In this document: positions 1 through 8,298 of the stretch, in pieces
Layout of the letters: each line of letters opens with the position of its first letter
Numbering within the stretch: the first letter of the stretch is position 1
Assembly: GCA_025352565.1 (NCBI GenBank)
Contig: JANXTF010000065.1
Location: 1-64,000 of the forward strand
Direction of reading: 5' to 3'
Length of the DNA stretch: 64,000 nt
Source: Rhodospirillales bacterium
GTDB lineage: Bacteria > Pseudomonadota > Alphaproteobacteria > Acetobacterales > Acetobacteraceae
Program-made: the position numbers and the translations under genes
Notes under the pieces: generated by a model
The model's database searches: none
Told to the model about the DNA's origin: nothing
What the model saw: the letters and a program-made list of their open reading frames with translations, nothing else

Positions 1-192
1 CTGATTAGCGTTGAACAGCCTTGGTATCAGCCTGAACACGCTCACAAGGTTGCTCTTACCTGCACCGTTTTGCCCAACGAGGATATTCAGGTCACGGAAC
101 TCAAGTCCGTCCATCTCTCGGATCGACTTGAAACCGAGAACGAAGAGTGAACGCAGCTTACCGTAGGAGCTGGGCTCAGAAGCTGCCGTCAT
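1..192 (-). CDS. AAA-family ATPase (SMC/RecF-like), 5' part only
   Basis: The gene reads leftward out of the window; 64 codons are visible from an ATG at 192-190. After a short lead it reads LFVLGFKSIREMDGLEFRDL and then NILVGQNGAGKSNLVSVF, a Walker A loop in the N-terminal setting typical of AAA_21/AAA_15 ATPases of the SMC/RecF type. Many such proteins act in DNA repair or phage defence, but the visible part cannot say which. The ATG overlaps the stop of the GST gene (ATGA), suggesting coupled translation. GC of the first 150 bases is about 51%, clearly below its neighbours, which suggests recent transfer. ATPase family sure, role unknown. Confidence 0.7.
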   Translation of the reverse strand, partial: MTAASEPSSYGKLRSLFVLGFKSIREMDGLEFRDLNILVGQNGAGKSNLVSVFRLIPRLFNANQ

Positions 193-812
193 GCCGGCGG
201 CGGCATCAACGCGTTGTCGGTCTCGCTTGCCCGCATGGCCGCCGGGCGGGCGTTCATGCGGGCGGTGTAGGCCGCGAAGGCCGTGCGCTTCGCGACCATG
301 CCGAACATCATGCCCCAATTGAGCAAGAAGCCAAGGTAGAGGTCGGCGGCCGTGAAGCTGTCGCCCACCAAGTATTCGCGACCCAGCTCGCCCTCGATCG
401 TGTCGAGCGTCTGGCCGAGGCTGCCATACCCGGCCATGCGGTCCTTGCCTTCGGGGATCACCACGCCGAGCGCGGTGTTGACGGTGGCGGATTCCAGGGG
501 GCCGGCGGCGAAGGACAGCCAGCGGTAATAGGCGCCGCGCAGCTTGTCGCCCGGTGCCGGCGCCAGCCCGGCAGCGGGAAACGCATCGGCGAGGTAGGCG
601 CAGATGGCGGGGGTCTCGGTCACCACCATGCCGCCGTGGCGGATCGCCGGGACCTTGCCCATCGGGTTGATCGCAAGATACGCCGCCGCCTTCATGGTGG
701 TGCCGTAGTCCAGAAGCTCGGTGCGGTAGGGCGCCCCCGCCTCCTCCAGCATCCAGCGCACCATCCGGCCGCGCGACATGGGGTTGGTGTAGAAGACGAG
801 TTCGTCGGTCAT
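189..812 (-). CDS. Glutathione S-transferase family protein
   Basis: This 207-residue protein has the two-domain GST layout. An N-terminal thioredoxin-like half (about 1-80) carries the GSH-site signatures GKVPAI and a T-E-T-P-A-I version of the usual ESxAI. An all-helical half (about 90-200) has the conserved FTAADLYLG segment. It should bind glutathione in the cytoplasm; the electrophilic substrate cannot be told from sequence. It is divergent from gshB, which makes glutathione, with a 104-base gap that must hold both promoters. Its stop overlaps the start of the low-GC ATPase. Family assignment is firm, substrate unknown. Confidence 0.9.
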   Translation of the reverse strand: MTDELVFYTNPMSRGRMVRWMLEEAGAPYRTELLDYGTTMKAAAYLAINPMGKVPAIRHGGMVVTETPAICAYLADAFPAAGLAPAPGDKLRGAYYRWLSFAAGPLESATVNTALGVVIPEGKDRMAGYGSLGQTLDTIEGELGREYLVGDSFTAADLYLGFLLNWGMMFGMVAKRTAFAAYTARMNARPAAMRASETDNALMPPPA

Positions 813-916
813 CTTGCGCCTCCCGCTTCGTTGCGGCGCAGTCTAGCCCGCTCCCGCTTGCCCAGGAACCCGGCCCGTTCTACCTCAAGCGCGCCACTCC
901 ACGGGGAACCCAACGC

Positions 917-1888
917 ATGGCGCTGAACGTCGCGGTCCAGATGGATCCGATCGAGACCATCAACATCGAGGGCGACAGCAGCTTCGCCCTGATGCTGACC
1001 GCCCAGGCGCGCGGCCATGCGCTGTGGCACTACGAGGTGCGACACATGTCGCTCTCAGAAGGTCGCGCGACCGCGGGCGAAAAGCGCACCCACCGTCTGC
1101 GCGCCATGGCCCGCCCGGTGAAGGTGCAGCGCGTGGCCGGCGCCCATTACAGCTTCGGCGAGCCAGGCCTGGTCGATCTGGGCGGCATGGACGTGATCCT
1201 GATGCGGCAGGACCCCCCATTCGACATGGCGTACATCACCGCCACCCACATGCTGGAGCACATCCACCCGCACACGCTGGTGGTGAACGATCCGGCCTCC
1301 GTGCGCAACGCGCCCGAGAAGCTGCTGGTGACGCATTTCCCCGACCTGATGCCGCCCACGCTCATCACCTGGGACCCGGCGGCGATCCGCGATTTCCGGG
1401 CCGAGTTCAAGGACATCATCGTCAAGCCCCTGTTCGGCAATGGCGGCGCGGGCGTGTTCCGCATCAAGCCGGACGATGAGAACCTGGCATCCCTTTTGGA
1501 GATGCATTTCGCCCGCTCGCGCGAGCCGCTGATGATCCAGCGCTACGAGGCGGCGGTGCGCGCGGGCGACAAACGCATTATCCTGGTGGACGGCAAGGCG
1601 GCGGGGGCCGTGAACCGCGTGCCGGCGGCGGGCGAGGCGCGCAGCAACATGCATGTCGGCGGGCGCCCCGAGAAATCGCCGCTGACCCGACGCGACCTGG
1701 AGATCTGCGAGGCGATCGGGCCGACCTTGCGCGACCAGGGCATGATCTTCGTCGGCATCGACGTGATTGGCGACTACCTGACCGAGATCAACGTGACCTC
1801 TCCCACCGGCCTGCAGGAGATCGCCCGCTTCGACGGCACCGACCTCTCGGCGATGATCTGGGATGCGATCGAGGCCAAGCTCGGGTAG
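917..1888 (+). CDS. gshB: Glutathione synthetase
   Basis: GshB joins gamma-glutamylcysteine and glycine with ATP, the second step of glutathione synthesis, in the cytoplasm. The 323-residue product has the usual length and layout: an N-terminal domain starting [15 protein letters not shown] with the typical [14 protein letters not shown] segment, a central stretch [15 protein letters not shown], and an ATP-grasp fold with [13 protein letters not shown] and, near the C-terminus, [13 protein letters not shown] with metal- and substrate-binding residues. It sits head to head with a GST gene, fitting shared glutathione biology. No unusual features. Confidence 0.97.
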   Translation: MALNVAVQMDPIETINIEGDSSFALMLTAQARGHALWHYEVRHMSLSEGRATAGEKRTHRLRAMARPVKVQRVAGAHYSFGEPGLVDLGGMDVILMRQDPPFDMAYITATHMLEHIHPHTLVVNDPASVRNAPEKLLVTHFPDLMPPTLITWDPAAIRDFRAEFKDIIVKPLFGNGGAGVFRIKPDDENLASLLEMHFARSREPLMIQRYEAAVRAGDKRIILVDGKAAGAVNRVPAAGEARSNMHVGGRPEKSPLTRRDLEICEAIGPTLRDQGMIFVGIDVIGDYLTEINVTSPTGLQEIARFDGTDLSAMIWDAIEAKLG

Positions 1889-1948
1889 GCAACAATACGG
1901 AGCCTCACACGTTCGCTCCGGTGAACCCACAGCAGGAGAGTCGAAACC

Positions 1949-2179
1949 ATGGCCGACATGAGCCAGATCAAGGAACATGCGAATGTCATCGGCGCTGACG
2001 GCGTGCATGTCGGCACAGTCGATCACGTCCAGGGCAACCGCATCAAGCTCACCAAGATGGACTCGAGCGACAAGCACCACCATTACATCACGTCCGACCT
2101 GATCGCCGAGATCGAGGACGGCACAGTGCGGCTGTCGGCGAATGCCGACGTGGCGGTGACGATGGAGCAGGCGCGCTAG
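1949..2179 (+). CDS. DUF2171 domain protein
   Basis: A 76-residue soluble protein that is almost entirely one DUF2171 domain. The family signature is visible as VIGADGVHVGTVDHV followed by a charged HHHYITSDLI stretch; the fold resembles a PRC-barrel-like beta domain. Its function is not known; members are often small stress-linked proteins. A GGAG ribosome site precedes the ATG and the gene stands alone, 60 bases after gshB. A 10-base-pair hairpin follows the stop and probably ends transcription. Family assignment good, function unknown. Confidence 0.85.
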   Translation: MADMSQIKEHANVIGADGVHVGTVDHVQGNRIKLTKMDSSDKHHHYITSDLIAEIEDGTVRLSANADVAVTMEQAR

Positions 2180-2193
2180 CCACGCAAAGCAGC

Positions 2194-2218
2194 GGTGGGA
2201 TGCCAAGCGCATCCCACC
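2194..2218. terminator. Perfect 10-bp hairpin between convergent genes
   Basis: Arms GGTGGGATGC (2194-2203) and GCATCCCACC (2209-2218) pair perfectly around a 5-base loop. It lies between the ends of the DUF2171 gene and the facing 5-FCL gene, where a bidirectional terminator is expected, but no T-run follows on either side. The inner arms recur near hisD at 16163-16181, so it may also be a dispersed palindromic repeat. Confidence 0.5.
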
Positions 2219-2278
2219 TCTACAGCCGAACTGACGACGAATCCGAATCGGCAATTTTTAAGCGAAGCCCGAGCCCGC

Positions 2279-2920
2279 TTACTCCCGCTCGGTCACGATC
2301 CGATCGAGCGGGATATCGTGCGGCTGGGGATGGATGGTCGCGATGCGCGACCGTTCGAAACCGACCCCGATCGTGCGCGGCCGCGGCGCCGGCGACGCCA
2401 GAGTGCGATCGTAATAGCCGCCGCCGTAGCCGAGGCGGTAATTGGCGCCGTCGAAGCCGATCGCCGGCACAAGCAGGACATCCGGTGAGACCGGCCCGCC
2501 TCCCGCCGGCACCGGGATGTTCCAGATGCCGGCGCGCATCGGCGCGCCTGGCCACCACGGGCGAAAGATCAGCGGCATGGCCTTTTCCTCCACCACGGGC
2601 AGGGCCAGCCTCACGCCCTTGGCATGCAGCGTCCGCATGAGCGGGCGGGGGTCGTATTCGCCCTTGAACGGCCAATAGACGCCGACCAGGGCACCGGGCT
2701 GTTCCGCGAGCGCCCGCTCCAGCGCCGCCGTGATCGCGTCACTGCTCGCCTCGCGCTCCGCCGGCGTCATCGCAAGCCGCCGCTCGATCAGCACGGCGCG
2801 CTTGACCTTGCGCCAGAGCCGCACCTCCTCCCAGCCCACCGCGAAACCTGGAGGGTCGGGGGCGGCACCGCGTTCGGTGAGCATACAGGGCGGCGAGTTA
2901 CAGGCGATGTCCGGTTCCAT
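2279..2920 (-). CDS. 5-formyltetrahydrofolate cyclo-ligase
   Basis: Converts 5-formyl-THF to 5,10-methenyl-THF with ATP, returning a storage folate to one-carbon metabolism. The 213-residue protein carries the family's C-terminal signature LGYGGGYYDRTL, which binds nucleotide, preceded by DVLLVPAIGFD, and an N-terminal basic KRAVLIERRLAMTP segment that belongs to the substrate and ATP site. The first 30 or so residues look longer than usual, so the true start may be internal. It is the last gene of a leftward operon, 12 bases after the truncated globin. Confidence 0.92.
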   Translation of the reverse strand: MEPDIACNSPPCMLTERGAAPDPPGFAVGWEEVRLWRKVKRAVLIERRLAMTPAEREASSDAITAALERALAEQPGALVGVYWPFKGEYDPRPLMRTLHAKGVRLALPVVEEKAMPLIFRPWWPGAPMRAGIWNIPVPAGGGPVSPDVLLVPAIGFDGANYRLGYGGGYYDRTLASPAPRPRTIGVGFERSRIATIHPQPHDIPLDRIVTERE

Positions 2921-2932
2921 GGCGTCCCTTGC

Positions 2933-3367
2933 TCACGCAGGTGTCGGCGGTCGAACGGGGGGCAGGCGATCGAACAGGCCGATGCGCAGGCTGCGCGCGA
3001 TCCGGTCCGCGCGCTCGCGAAAGGCGCCGGCGAGGCCGGGATCGAACAACTCGTCGCAAGCTGCGTGGAACAATCCCAGCCAGCGGTCGAACATCGCGGG
3101 CTCCAGATCCGGCAGGCGCAGATGGGTCGAGAACGGGTCTCCGTGATAGCGCCCACTCCGCAGCATGACCGACGACCAGAAATCGCCGATCCGCGCCAGA
3201 TGACGCGCCCAGTCCTCGTCCGTGGTGCCGACGGCGCCGGCGAACACGGGGCCCAGAATGCAATCATGCCGGACGCGGCCATAGAACAGCGCGAGCAGAC
3301 GACGGATGTCCGCCTCCGACGGCATCGGTCCGGGCGTCGGCGCTTCAGGCCTTGGCGCTTCAGGCAT
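2933..3367 (-). CDS. Group-3 truncated haemoglobin
   Basis: A haem protein of 144 residues, likely binding O2 or NO in the cytoplasm. Family marks are the short 2/2 globin length, FYGRVRHDCILGPVF at the start of the helical core, and DFWSSVMLRSGRYHGDP with the Trp-Ser pair and YHG typical of trHbIII, followed by HLRLPDLEPAMFDRWL. I start at the ATG at 3367 because it overlaps the sufE stop (ATGCCTGA); a longer frame exists but runs antisense-like through sufE. Its place after sufE may link it to protection of iron-sulfur assembly from oxygen or NO, which is inference. Confidence 0.9.
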   Translation of the reverse strand: MPEAPRPEAPTPGPMPSEADIRRLLALFYGRVRHDCILGPVFAGAVGTTDEDWARHLARIGDFWSSVMLRSGRYHGDPFSTHLRLPDLEPAMFDRWLGLFHAACDELFDPGLAGAFRERADRIARSLRIGLFDRLPPVRPPTPA

Positions 3368-3815
3368 TGGCCGCCACCTCGCGCACCTTGCGCGCCATCG
3401 CCGCGATGCCGTTGCCGCGGTTGGTGGACAGGGCCTCCAGCAGGCCAAGTTCCTTCAGGAACACCGGATCGGTCGCCGCGATCTCGGCCGGCGTGCGTCC
3501 GGAATAGACCCGCAGCAGCAGCGACACCAAGCCGGACACGATCGCCGCATCCGAGGCGCCGGCGAAGAACAGCCGCCCCTCGCGCATGGTGGCTTGCATC
3601 CACACCTGGCTCTGGCACCCCGGCACGCGATGAGAGTCGTTGGCCCACTCCGGCGGAAACGGCGGCAGCTTGCGGCCGAGTTCGATGATGTACTGGTAGC
3701 GATCCATCCAGTCGTCGAACACCTCCAGTTCCTCCGCTACCCCTGCAATGGCATCGGCGGCGGTGGCGTCCTCGGGCTGGACGAAGGCTGACAGCGGAAA
3801 AGCTGCCGCCGTCAC
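3360..3815 (-). CDS. sufE: Cysteine desulfuration protein SufE
   Basis: SufE accepts persulfide sulfur from SufS and passes it to the SufBCD scaffold during iron-sulfur cluster assembly. The catalytic cysteine sits in HRVPGCQSQVW (Cys67 in this numbering), and FDDWMDRYQYIIELGRKLP is the conserved N-terminal helix. I chose the GTG at 3815 because it overlaps the Doc stop as GTGA; an upstream TTG at 3842 would give a 31-base overlap. Length 151 fits the family. No suf partners lie in the window. The gene is downstream of a toxin-antitoxin pair and upstream of a globin. Confidence 0.93.
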   Translation of the reverse strand: MTAAAFPLSAFVQPEDATAADAIAGVAEELEVFDDWMDRYQYIIELGRKLPPFPPEWANDSHRVPGCQSQVWMQATMREGRLFFAGASDAAIVSGLVSLLLRVYSGRTPAEIAATDPVFLKELGLLEALSTNRGNGIAAMARKVREVAANA

Positions 3816-4201
3816 GTCGGCCGCGCTTGATTGCGGAGCCAACCCGCAAGTTCGTCCTGCCCGATCTCGTCGGCGGCGGCCGCAAGCGTCACCGTGGCCG
3901 CGTCCGCTTCGTCGGCATCGATACGCAGGCCATTCATTTCCGCGAACAGCAGCATGGCAAGGAAGGCCGCGCGCTTGTTGCCGTCGTTAAAAGGATGGTT
4001 TCGCGCGATGGCAATACCGTAACAGGCCGCGAGCGCGATCACATCGACGACGCCCTCATCGGCATGCGGGTTGTGCGGCCGGGCCAGGGCACTTTCCAGC
4101 AACCCCGCGTCCCGCAAGCCGCTCAACCCACCATGCTGCGCGAGGCTTTCGGCGTGAAGCAGCTCGATGCTGAGCCGTTCCACCCAGACGACCTCAGTCA
4201 T
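3812..4201 (-). CDS. doc: Doc-type toxin of the Fic fold (death-on-curing)
   Basis: A 129-residue Doc-like protein. The Fic/Doc active loop HPFNDGNKR is intact at residues 69-77, with the catalytic His and the downstream Asn-Lys-Arg. Known Doc toxins phosphorylate EF-Tu and stop translation; whether this one does so is inferred. The start overlaps the end of the antitoxin gene (ATGA), the classic order of a toxin-antitoxin pair, and the stop overlaps the sufE start (GTGA). The toxin is therefore embedded in an operon with metabolic genes. Confidence 0.93.
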   Translation of the reverse strand: MTEVVWVERLSIELLHAESLAQHGGLSGLRDAGLLESALARPHNPHADEGVVDVIALAACYGIAIARNHPFNDGNKRAAFLAMLLFAEMNGLRIDADEADAATVTLAAAADEIGQDELAGWLRNQARPT

Positions 4202-4452
4202 TTCGCGAGCGCCCTCAGCGTGTTCCTGTAGCGCTTCATAATGTCCCGGCCGAGATTGACCTGCCGCGCGACAGCTGGGTCGAGCGGCGTCAAGATCACG
4301 CCGTCTGGCGTGTCGATCACGTGCAGCACGTCGCCCTCGCCCACTTTCATGCGTGCGAGCATGTCCTTGGGCAGAACGACTCCCACCGAATTTCCGATCG
4401 CACGGACTTTGAGTGCGACGCCGTTTGAGGCAAGTGGCTGAATGGCGGACAT
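4198..4452 (-). CDS. AbrB/MazE-type antitoxin
   Basis: An 84-residue protein with an N-terminal SpoVT/AbrB swapped-hairpin DNA-binding domain, visible as LKVRAIGNSVGVVLPKDML followed by KVGEGDVLHVIDTPDGVILTP split by a turn. The C-terminal tail should wrap the Doc toxin. I start at the ATG at 4452, which has GGAGGG six bases upstream; a GTG at 4470 is also open. By analogy with this class it probably represses its own promoter, in the AT-rich gap of 46 bases before hslU. Role as Doc antitoxin is inferred from coupling and order. Confidence 0.88.
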   Translation of the reverse strand: MSAIQPLASNGVALKVRAIGNSVGVVLPKDMLARMKVGEGDVLHVIDTPDGVILTPLDPAVARQVNLGRDIMKRYRNTLRALAK

Positions 4453-4498
4453 CAGACCCTCCGTTACCACGAGTGTAATAACATGCTTCTCGCCTCGC

Positions 4499-5818
4499 TT
4501 ACAAGATGAACCGGCTCAAATCCCCGCGCGCGGCCAGCGGGGCCACCTTGTCGTTGACGTAGGCCGCCGTCACCGTCACCGCCTCGCCGCCCTTGTCGGA
4601 CGCGGTGAACGAGATTTCCTCCAGCAGCTTCTCCATCACGGTCGCCAGCCGGCGCGCGCCGATGTTCTCGATGCGCTCGTTGATGTCGGCGGCGAGTTCC
4701 GCCACGGCGTCGATCGCGCCGTCCTCGAAATCGAGCGTCACGCCCTCGGTGCCCAGCAGGGACACGTATTGCTTGAGCAGCGAATGCTCGGGCTCGACCA
4801 GGATGCGGCGCAGGTCGTCGCGCGTGAGGCCTGCCAGTTCCACCCGGATCGGCAGGCGGCCCTGCAACTCGGGCAGCAGGTCGGACGGCTTGGCCAGATG
4901 GAACGCGCCCGAGGCGATGAACAGGATGTGGTCGGTCTTCACCGGGCCGTATTTGGTGGTCACCGTGGTGCCCTCGATCAGCGGCAGCAGGTCGCGCTGG
5001 ACGCCCTCGCGCGAGACGTCGCCGCCCCGGAAACCGCCCTCGCCGGTGCGGGCGCAGACCTTGTCGATCTCGTCGATGAACACGATGCCGTTGCTCTCGG
5101 CGTGCGCCACCGCATCGCGCGCCAGGGCCTCGTTGTCGAGCAACTTGTCCGCCTCGTCGCGCTCCAGCGCGCGGCGGGCGGCATCCACGCGCATCTTGCG
5201 GGCCTGGGCCGGCTTGCCGAACATGCCCTTCATCATCTCGCCGAGATTGATCACCTGGCCCGGCGGCATTCCCGGCATATCCATCTGGCCCATGGCGGGA
5301 TTGCCCTGCTCGATCACGGCGACCTCGACCTCCTTGTCCTCGAAGTCCCCGGCGCGAAGCATGCGGCGAAATTTCGAACGGGTATCAGCGGCAGCCCCCT
5401 CGCCGACCAGTGCCGTGACCAGCCGCTCCTCGGCGGCAAACTCGGCCTTGGCGCGCACGTCGCGGCGGCTGGTGTCGCGCAGCATGGCAATGCTGATCTC
5501 CACCAGGTCGCGCACGATGCTCTCCACGTCGCGGCCGACATAGCCGACCTCGGTAAACTTGGTCGCCTCCACCTTCAGGAACGGCGCCTGGGCGAGCTTG
5601 GCGAGCCGACGCGCGATCTCGGTCTTGCCGCAGCCGGTCGGGCCGATCATCAGGATGTTTTTCGGCACCACTTCCTCGCGGATGCCCTCGGGCAATTGCT
5701 GGCGGCGCCAGCGGTTGCGCATGGCGATGGCCACCGCGCGCTTGGCGTCGTTCTGGCCCACGATGAAGCGGTCGAGTTCGCTCACGATCTCGCGCGGCGA
5801 GTAGGTCGGGACGTCCAT
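4499..5818 (-). CDS. hslU: HslU, ATPase of the HslUV protease
   Basis: AAA+ unfoldase that feeds proteins into the HslV peptidase. The 439-residue product begins [19 protein letters not shown], has Walker A GPTGCGKT at 59-66, the pore loop region [15 protein letters not shown] with the GYVG motif, Walker [11 protein letters not shown], and ends DLSRFIL, the tail that inserts into HslV. A GTG at 5839 could add seven residues; I prefer the ATG at 5818, preceded by GAGGA. It follows hslV by 88 bases in the same direction, as in other proteobacteria. Confidence 0.97.
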   Translation of the reverse strand: MDVPTYSPREIVSELDRFIVGQNDAKRAVAIAMRNRWRRQQLPEGIREEVVPKNILMIGPTGCGKTEIARRLAKLAQAPFLKVEATKFTEVGYVGRDVESIVRDLVEISIAMLRDTSRRDVRAKAEFAAEERLVTALVGEGAAADTRSKFRRMLRAGDFEDKEVEVAVIEQGNPAMGQMDMPGMPPGQVINLGEMMKGMFGKPAQARKMRVDAARRALERDEADKLLDNEALARDAVAHAESNGIVFIDEIDKVCARTGEGGFRGGDVSREGVQRDLLPLIEGTTVTTKYGPVKTDHILFIASGAFHLAKPSDLLPELQGRLPIRVELAGLTRDDLRRILVEPEHSLLKQYVSLLGTEGVTLDFEDGAIDAVAELAADINERIENIGARRLATVMEKLLEEISFTASDKGGEAVTVTAAYVNDKVAPLAARGDLSRFIL

Positions 5819-5906
5819 CTTGCTGTTGTCCTCAGCCACGATTGAAAGGAGGCGTCATTGTGAGCCGCCCCTTGGCGGCGCTCTTCGTGATGACGGCATT
5901 GGGGGC

Positions 5907-6479
5907 TTAGCCAATCGTTTCGACGATCACGCTGTGGTTGGTGTAGACGCAGATATCGGCCGCGATCTTCATGGCGCGACGGGCGACGGCTTCGGCGTCG
6001 AGGTCCGCCACCTCCATGAGCGCGCGCGCCGCGGCCAGCGCGTAATTGCCGCCGGAGCCGATGGCGATGACGCCGTCTTCCGGCTCCAGCACATCGCCCT
6101 GGCCGGTGAGCGTGAACGAGCGGTCGGCATCGGCCACCGCCATCATCGCCTCAAGCCGGCGCAGATAGCGGTCGGTGCGCCAGTCCTTGGCCAGTTCCAC
6201 GCAGGCGCGTTCGAGTTGGCCGGGAAACCGCTCCAGCTTGGCCTCCAGCCGCTCCAGCAGCGTGAACGCGTCCGCCGTGGCGCCAGCGAAGCCGGCGATC
6301 ACCCTGCCGTCGAGACCGATGCGACGCACCTTGCGGGCGTTGCCTTTGATGACGGTCTGCCCCAGCGTCACTTGGCCGTCGCCGGCCATGGCGACACGGC
6401 CGTCGCGCCGGACGCACAGGATGGTGGTGCCGTGCCAGCCGACGAGATCGGGGCTGGCGTGAGGGGTGATGATTTGCAT
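5907..6479 (-). CDS. hslV: HslV, peptidase subunit of HslUV
   Basis: Threonine peptidase of the bacterial proteasome-like HslUV complex. The 190-residue precursor starts [20 protein letters not shown]; removal of the lead at Gly-Thr would expose the catalytic Thr of [16 protein letters not shown] and [15 protein letters not shown] are the family's conserved segments, and the C-terminus is HSVIVETIG. The frame is open far upstream, but the ATG at 6479 gives the family N-terminus. The lead before the active Thr is longer than in enteric HslV, as usual in alphaproteobacteria. It is divergent from pgl. Confidence 0.97.
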   Translation of the reverse strand: MQIITPHASPDLVGWHGTTILCVRRDGRVAMAGDGQVTLGQTVIKGNARKVRRIGLDGRVIAGFAGATADAFTLLERLEAKLERFPGQLERACVELAKDWRTDRYLRRLEAMMAVADADRSFTLTGQGDVLEPEDGVIAIGSGGNYALAAARALMEVADLDAEAVARRAMKIAADICVYTNHSVIVETIG

Positions 6480-6540
6480 GATGGGCCGAAGATGTGGTCC
6501 AGCGGGCTTGCGGACAAGACCGCCGGAATGACGGGGTGCC

Positions 6541-7263
6541 ATGCCAGCCGAAACCAGGATTTCTGCCGATGCCGACGCGCTTGCCCGCGAGACCGCCGCC
6601 TGGATCGTGGAGCGCGCGCTGGCCGGCACCGGCCGCTTCGCGCTGAACCTCTCCGGCGGTTCGACCCCCAAGGCTTTGTACGCCCTGCTCGCCCAGCCGC
6701 CCTTGCGCGACCGGATGCCCTGGGCGCGGGTGCATCTGTTCTGGGGCGACGAGCGGTTCGTGCCGCCGGAGCACCCGGACAGCAATTTTCGCATGGCCAA
6801 CGAGGCCATGATCGCCCATGTGCCGATCCCGCCCGACAACGTGCATCGCTTCCCGACCGACAGCACGCCGGAGGATTGCGCCGCCCGCTACCAGCACACG
6901 TTGCAGGCCTTCTACGGCGCAGCCTCGCTAGACCCCGCGCGCCCGCTGTTCGACATCGCGCTGCTGGGTTTGGGGGAGGACGGCCACACCGCCTCGCTGT
7001 TCCCGGGCACGGCGGTTCTGCGTGAGAGAGCGGCGTGGACCGCCGCCGTGATCGGCACCAGGCCCGAACCGCGATTGACGCTGACCTATCCAGTGCTCGA
7101 CAGCAGCCGCACCGTCGCCTTCCTGGTGGCGGGCGCCGGCAAGCACGCGATGCTGACCCGGCTTCAGGCCGGGGACCGCGCGCTGCCGGCGGCCGGCATT
7201 GCGCCGGTGGGCGAAGTGCTGCTGCTGGTGGACCGCGCGGCGGCCGAAGGCGCGCCCGCGTGA
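6541..7263 (+). CDS. pgl: 6-phosphogluconolactonase
   Basis: Hydrolyses 6-phosphogluconolactone to 6-phosphogluconate in the pentose phosphate / Entner-Doudoroff route. The 240-residue protein shows the family motifs [34 protein letters not shown] and [16 protein letters not shown] in the expected order. Its stop overlaps the GTG start of gntK (GTGA), so lactonase and gluconokinase are translationally coupled and both feed 6-phosphogluconate. Upstream is divergent hslV. Confidence 0.96.
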   Translation: MPAETRISADADALARETAAWIVERALAGTGRFALNLSGGSTPKALYALLAQPPLRDRMPWARVHLFWGDERFVPPEHPDSNFRMANEAMIAHVPIPPDNVHRFPTDSTPEDCAARYQHTLQAFYGAASLDPARPLFDIALLGLGEDGHTASLFPGTAVLRERAAWTAAVIGTRPEPRLTLTYPVLDSSRTVAFLVAGAGKHAMLTRLQAGDRALPAAGIAPVGEVLLLVDRAAAEGAPA

Positions 7264-7874
7264 TCGAGAACCAGGTGCTGGTGGTGATGGGCGTCTCCGG
7301 CAGCGGCAAGACCACCATCGCGAAAGCCGTGGCCGAGCGGCTCGGCTGGCCGTTCCAGGAAGGCGACGACCTGCACCCGCCGGAAAACGTTGCGAAAATG
7401 CACGCCGGCACTCCGCTGACCGACGCAGACCGCGCCCCCTGGCTCGCCGCCATCGCCGCCTGGATCGACGCAAGGCTGGCGGCCGGCGAGCCCGGCGTGG
7501 TGACGTGTTCGGCGCTGAAACACGCCTATCGCGAGGTGCTGGTGGGCAAGCGGGCGCATGTGCGCGTGGTGTACCTGCATGCCGACAAGGCGGTGATCGC
7601 GAAACGCCTGGCCGACCGCAAGGGCCACTTCATGCCGCCCAGCCTGCTCGACAGCCAGTTCGCGACGCTACAGGAGCCGACGCCGGACGAGCATGCGCTG
7701 ACGGTGGAGGTGGCGGGCGAGGTGAGTGAGACGGTTGACGCGGTGATGAAGGCGCTGGACGATCGAAAGGGCCCCGTTACACCAACCCCAACGCCCCCAG
7801 CAACGCTCCCCCGCCCAGCATCCACAGCGGATGCAGCTTCGTTGTCATCGACAGCACCACCACCATGGCGGTGA
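7260..7874 (+). CDS. gntK: Gluconokinase
   Basis: Phosphorylates gluconate to 6-phosphogluconate with ATP. Walker A GVSGSGKT lies at residues 11-18, followed by EGDDLHPPENVAKMHAGTPL, the substrate loop of GntK, TCSALKHAYREVL, and FMPPSLLDSQFATLQEP. Start is a GTG overlapping the pgl stop. The enzyme core ends near residue 170, as in E. coli GntK, but the frame runs on for about 30 Pro/Thr/Ser/Ala-rich residues through the 3' end of the facing chromate transporter gene, overlapping it by 98 bases. That tail looks like loss of the original stop. Confidence 0.93.
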   Translation: MIENQVLVVMGVSGSGKTTIAKAVAERLGWPFQEGDDLHPPENVAKMHAGTPLTDADRAPWLAAIAAWIDARLAAGEPGVVTCSALKHAYREVLVGKRAHVRVVYLHADKAVIAKRLADRKGHFMPPSLLDSQFATLQEPTPDEHALTVEVAGEVSETVDAVMKALDDRKGPVTPTPTPPATLPRPASTADAASLSSTAPPPWR

Positions 7875-8298
7875 TCGCGGCCAGCGCCCAATCCGTGTCC
7901 GCCCCCGCCACGATCAGGCTGGCACTGGCACCCACCAGCCCCACCGTCACCGGCACTATTCCGGACTGCACGGCCCGCCGCCAGGGTGCGGCGCGGAAAC
8001 GGTCCCACACGCTCACGGTGATGGCGGTCAGCAGCGAGGCGGGGGCGACGATGCCGGCCATCGACACCAGCGCGCCCGGCAGGCCGGCCACCTGCCAGCC
8101 GATCAGGGCGCAGATCATGAGGTTGGGGCCGGGGGCCGCCTGAGCCAGCGCGAACAGGGAGGTGAACGCCGCCGTCCCCATCCAGCCATGCACCTCCACC
8201 ACCTGGCGCTGCATCTCCGGGATCACCACGTTGCCGCCGCCGAAGGCGAGCAGGGAGAGCTGGCTGAAGATCGCCAGCAGGCTGGTCAGCACGCTCAT
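7777..8298 (-). CDS. Chromate transporter, C-terminal-type CHR half
   Basis: A 173-residue membrane protein of the short-chain CHR family, with about five or six hydrophobic segments. The family signature LLAFGGGNVVIPEMQRQVV is near the N-terminus, followed by FALAQAAPGPNL. Short CHR proteins work as pairs, each supplying half of a ChrA-like transporter that exports chromate with sulfate-like specificity; the physiological substrate here is not proven. It starts at an ATG overlapping the stop of the other half (ATGA). Its 3' end overlaps the tail of the facing gntK. Confidence 0.88.
   Translation of the reverse strand: MSVLTSLLAIFSQLSLLAFGGGNVVIPEMQRQVVEVHGWMGTAAFTSLFALAQAAPGPNLMICALIGWQVAGLPGALVSMAGIVAPASLLTAITVSVWDRFRAAPWRRAVQSGIVPVTVGLVGASASLIVAGADTDWALAAITAMVVVLSMTTKLHPLWMLGGGALLGALGLV

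Noticed and set aside
147-926. 259-codon frame opposite the GST gene
   Set aside because: Arg/His/Gly-rich sequence, no ribosome site, antisense to GST.
4442-5845. 467-codon frame opposite hslU, and similar ones opposite hslV, murA, hisD and the ABC genes
   Set aside because: All mirror well-conserved genes and have no recognisable domains.
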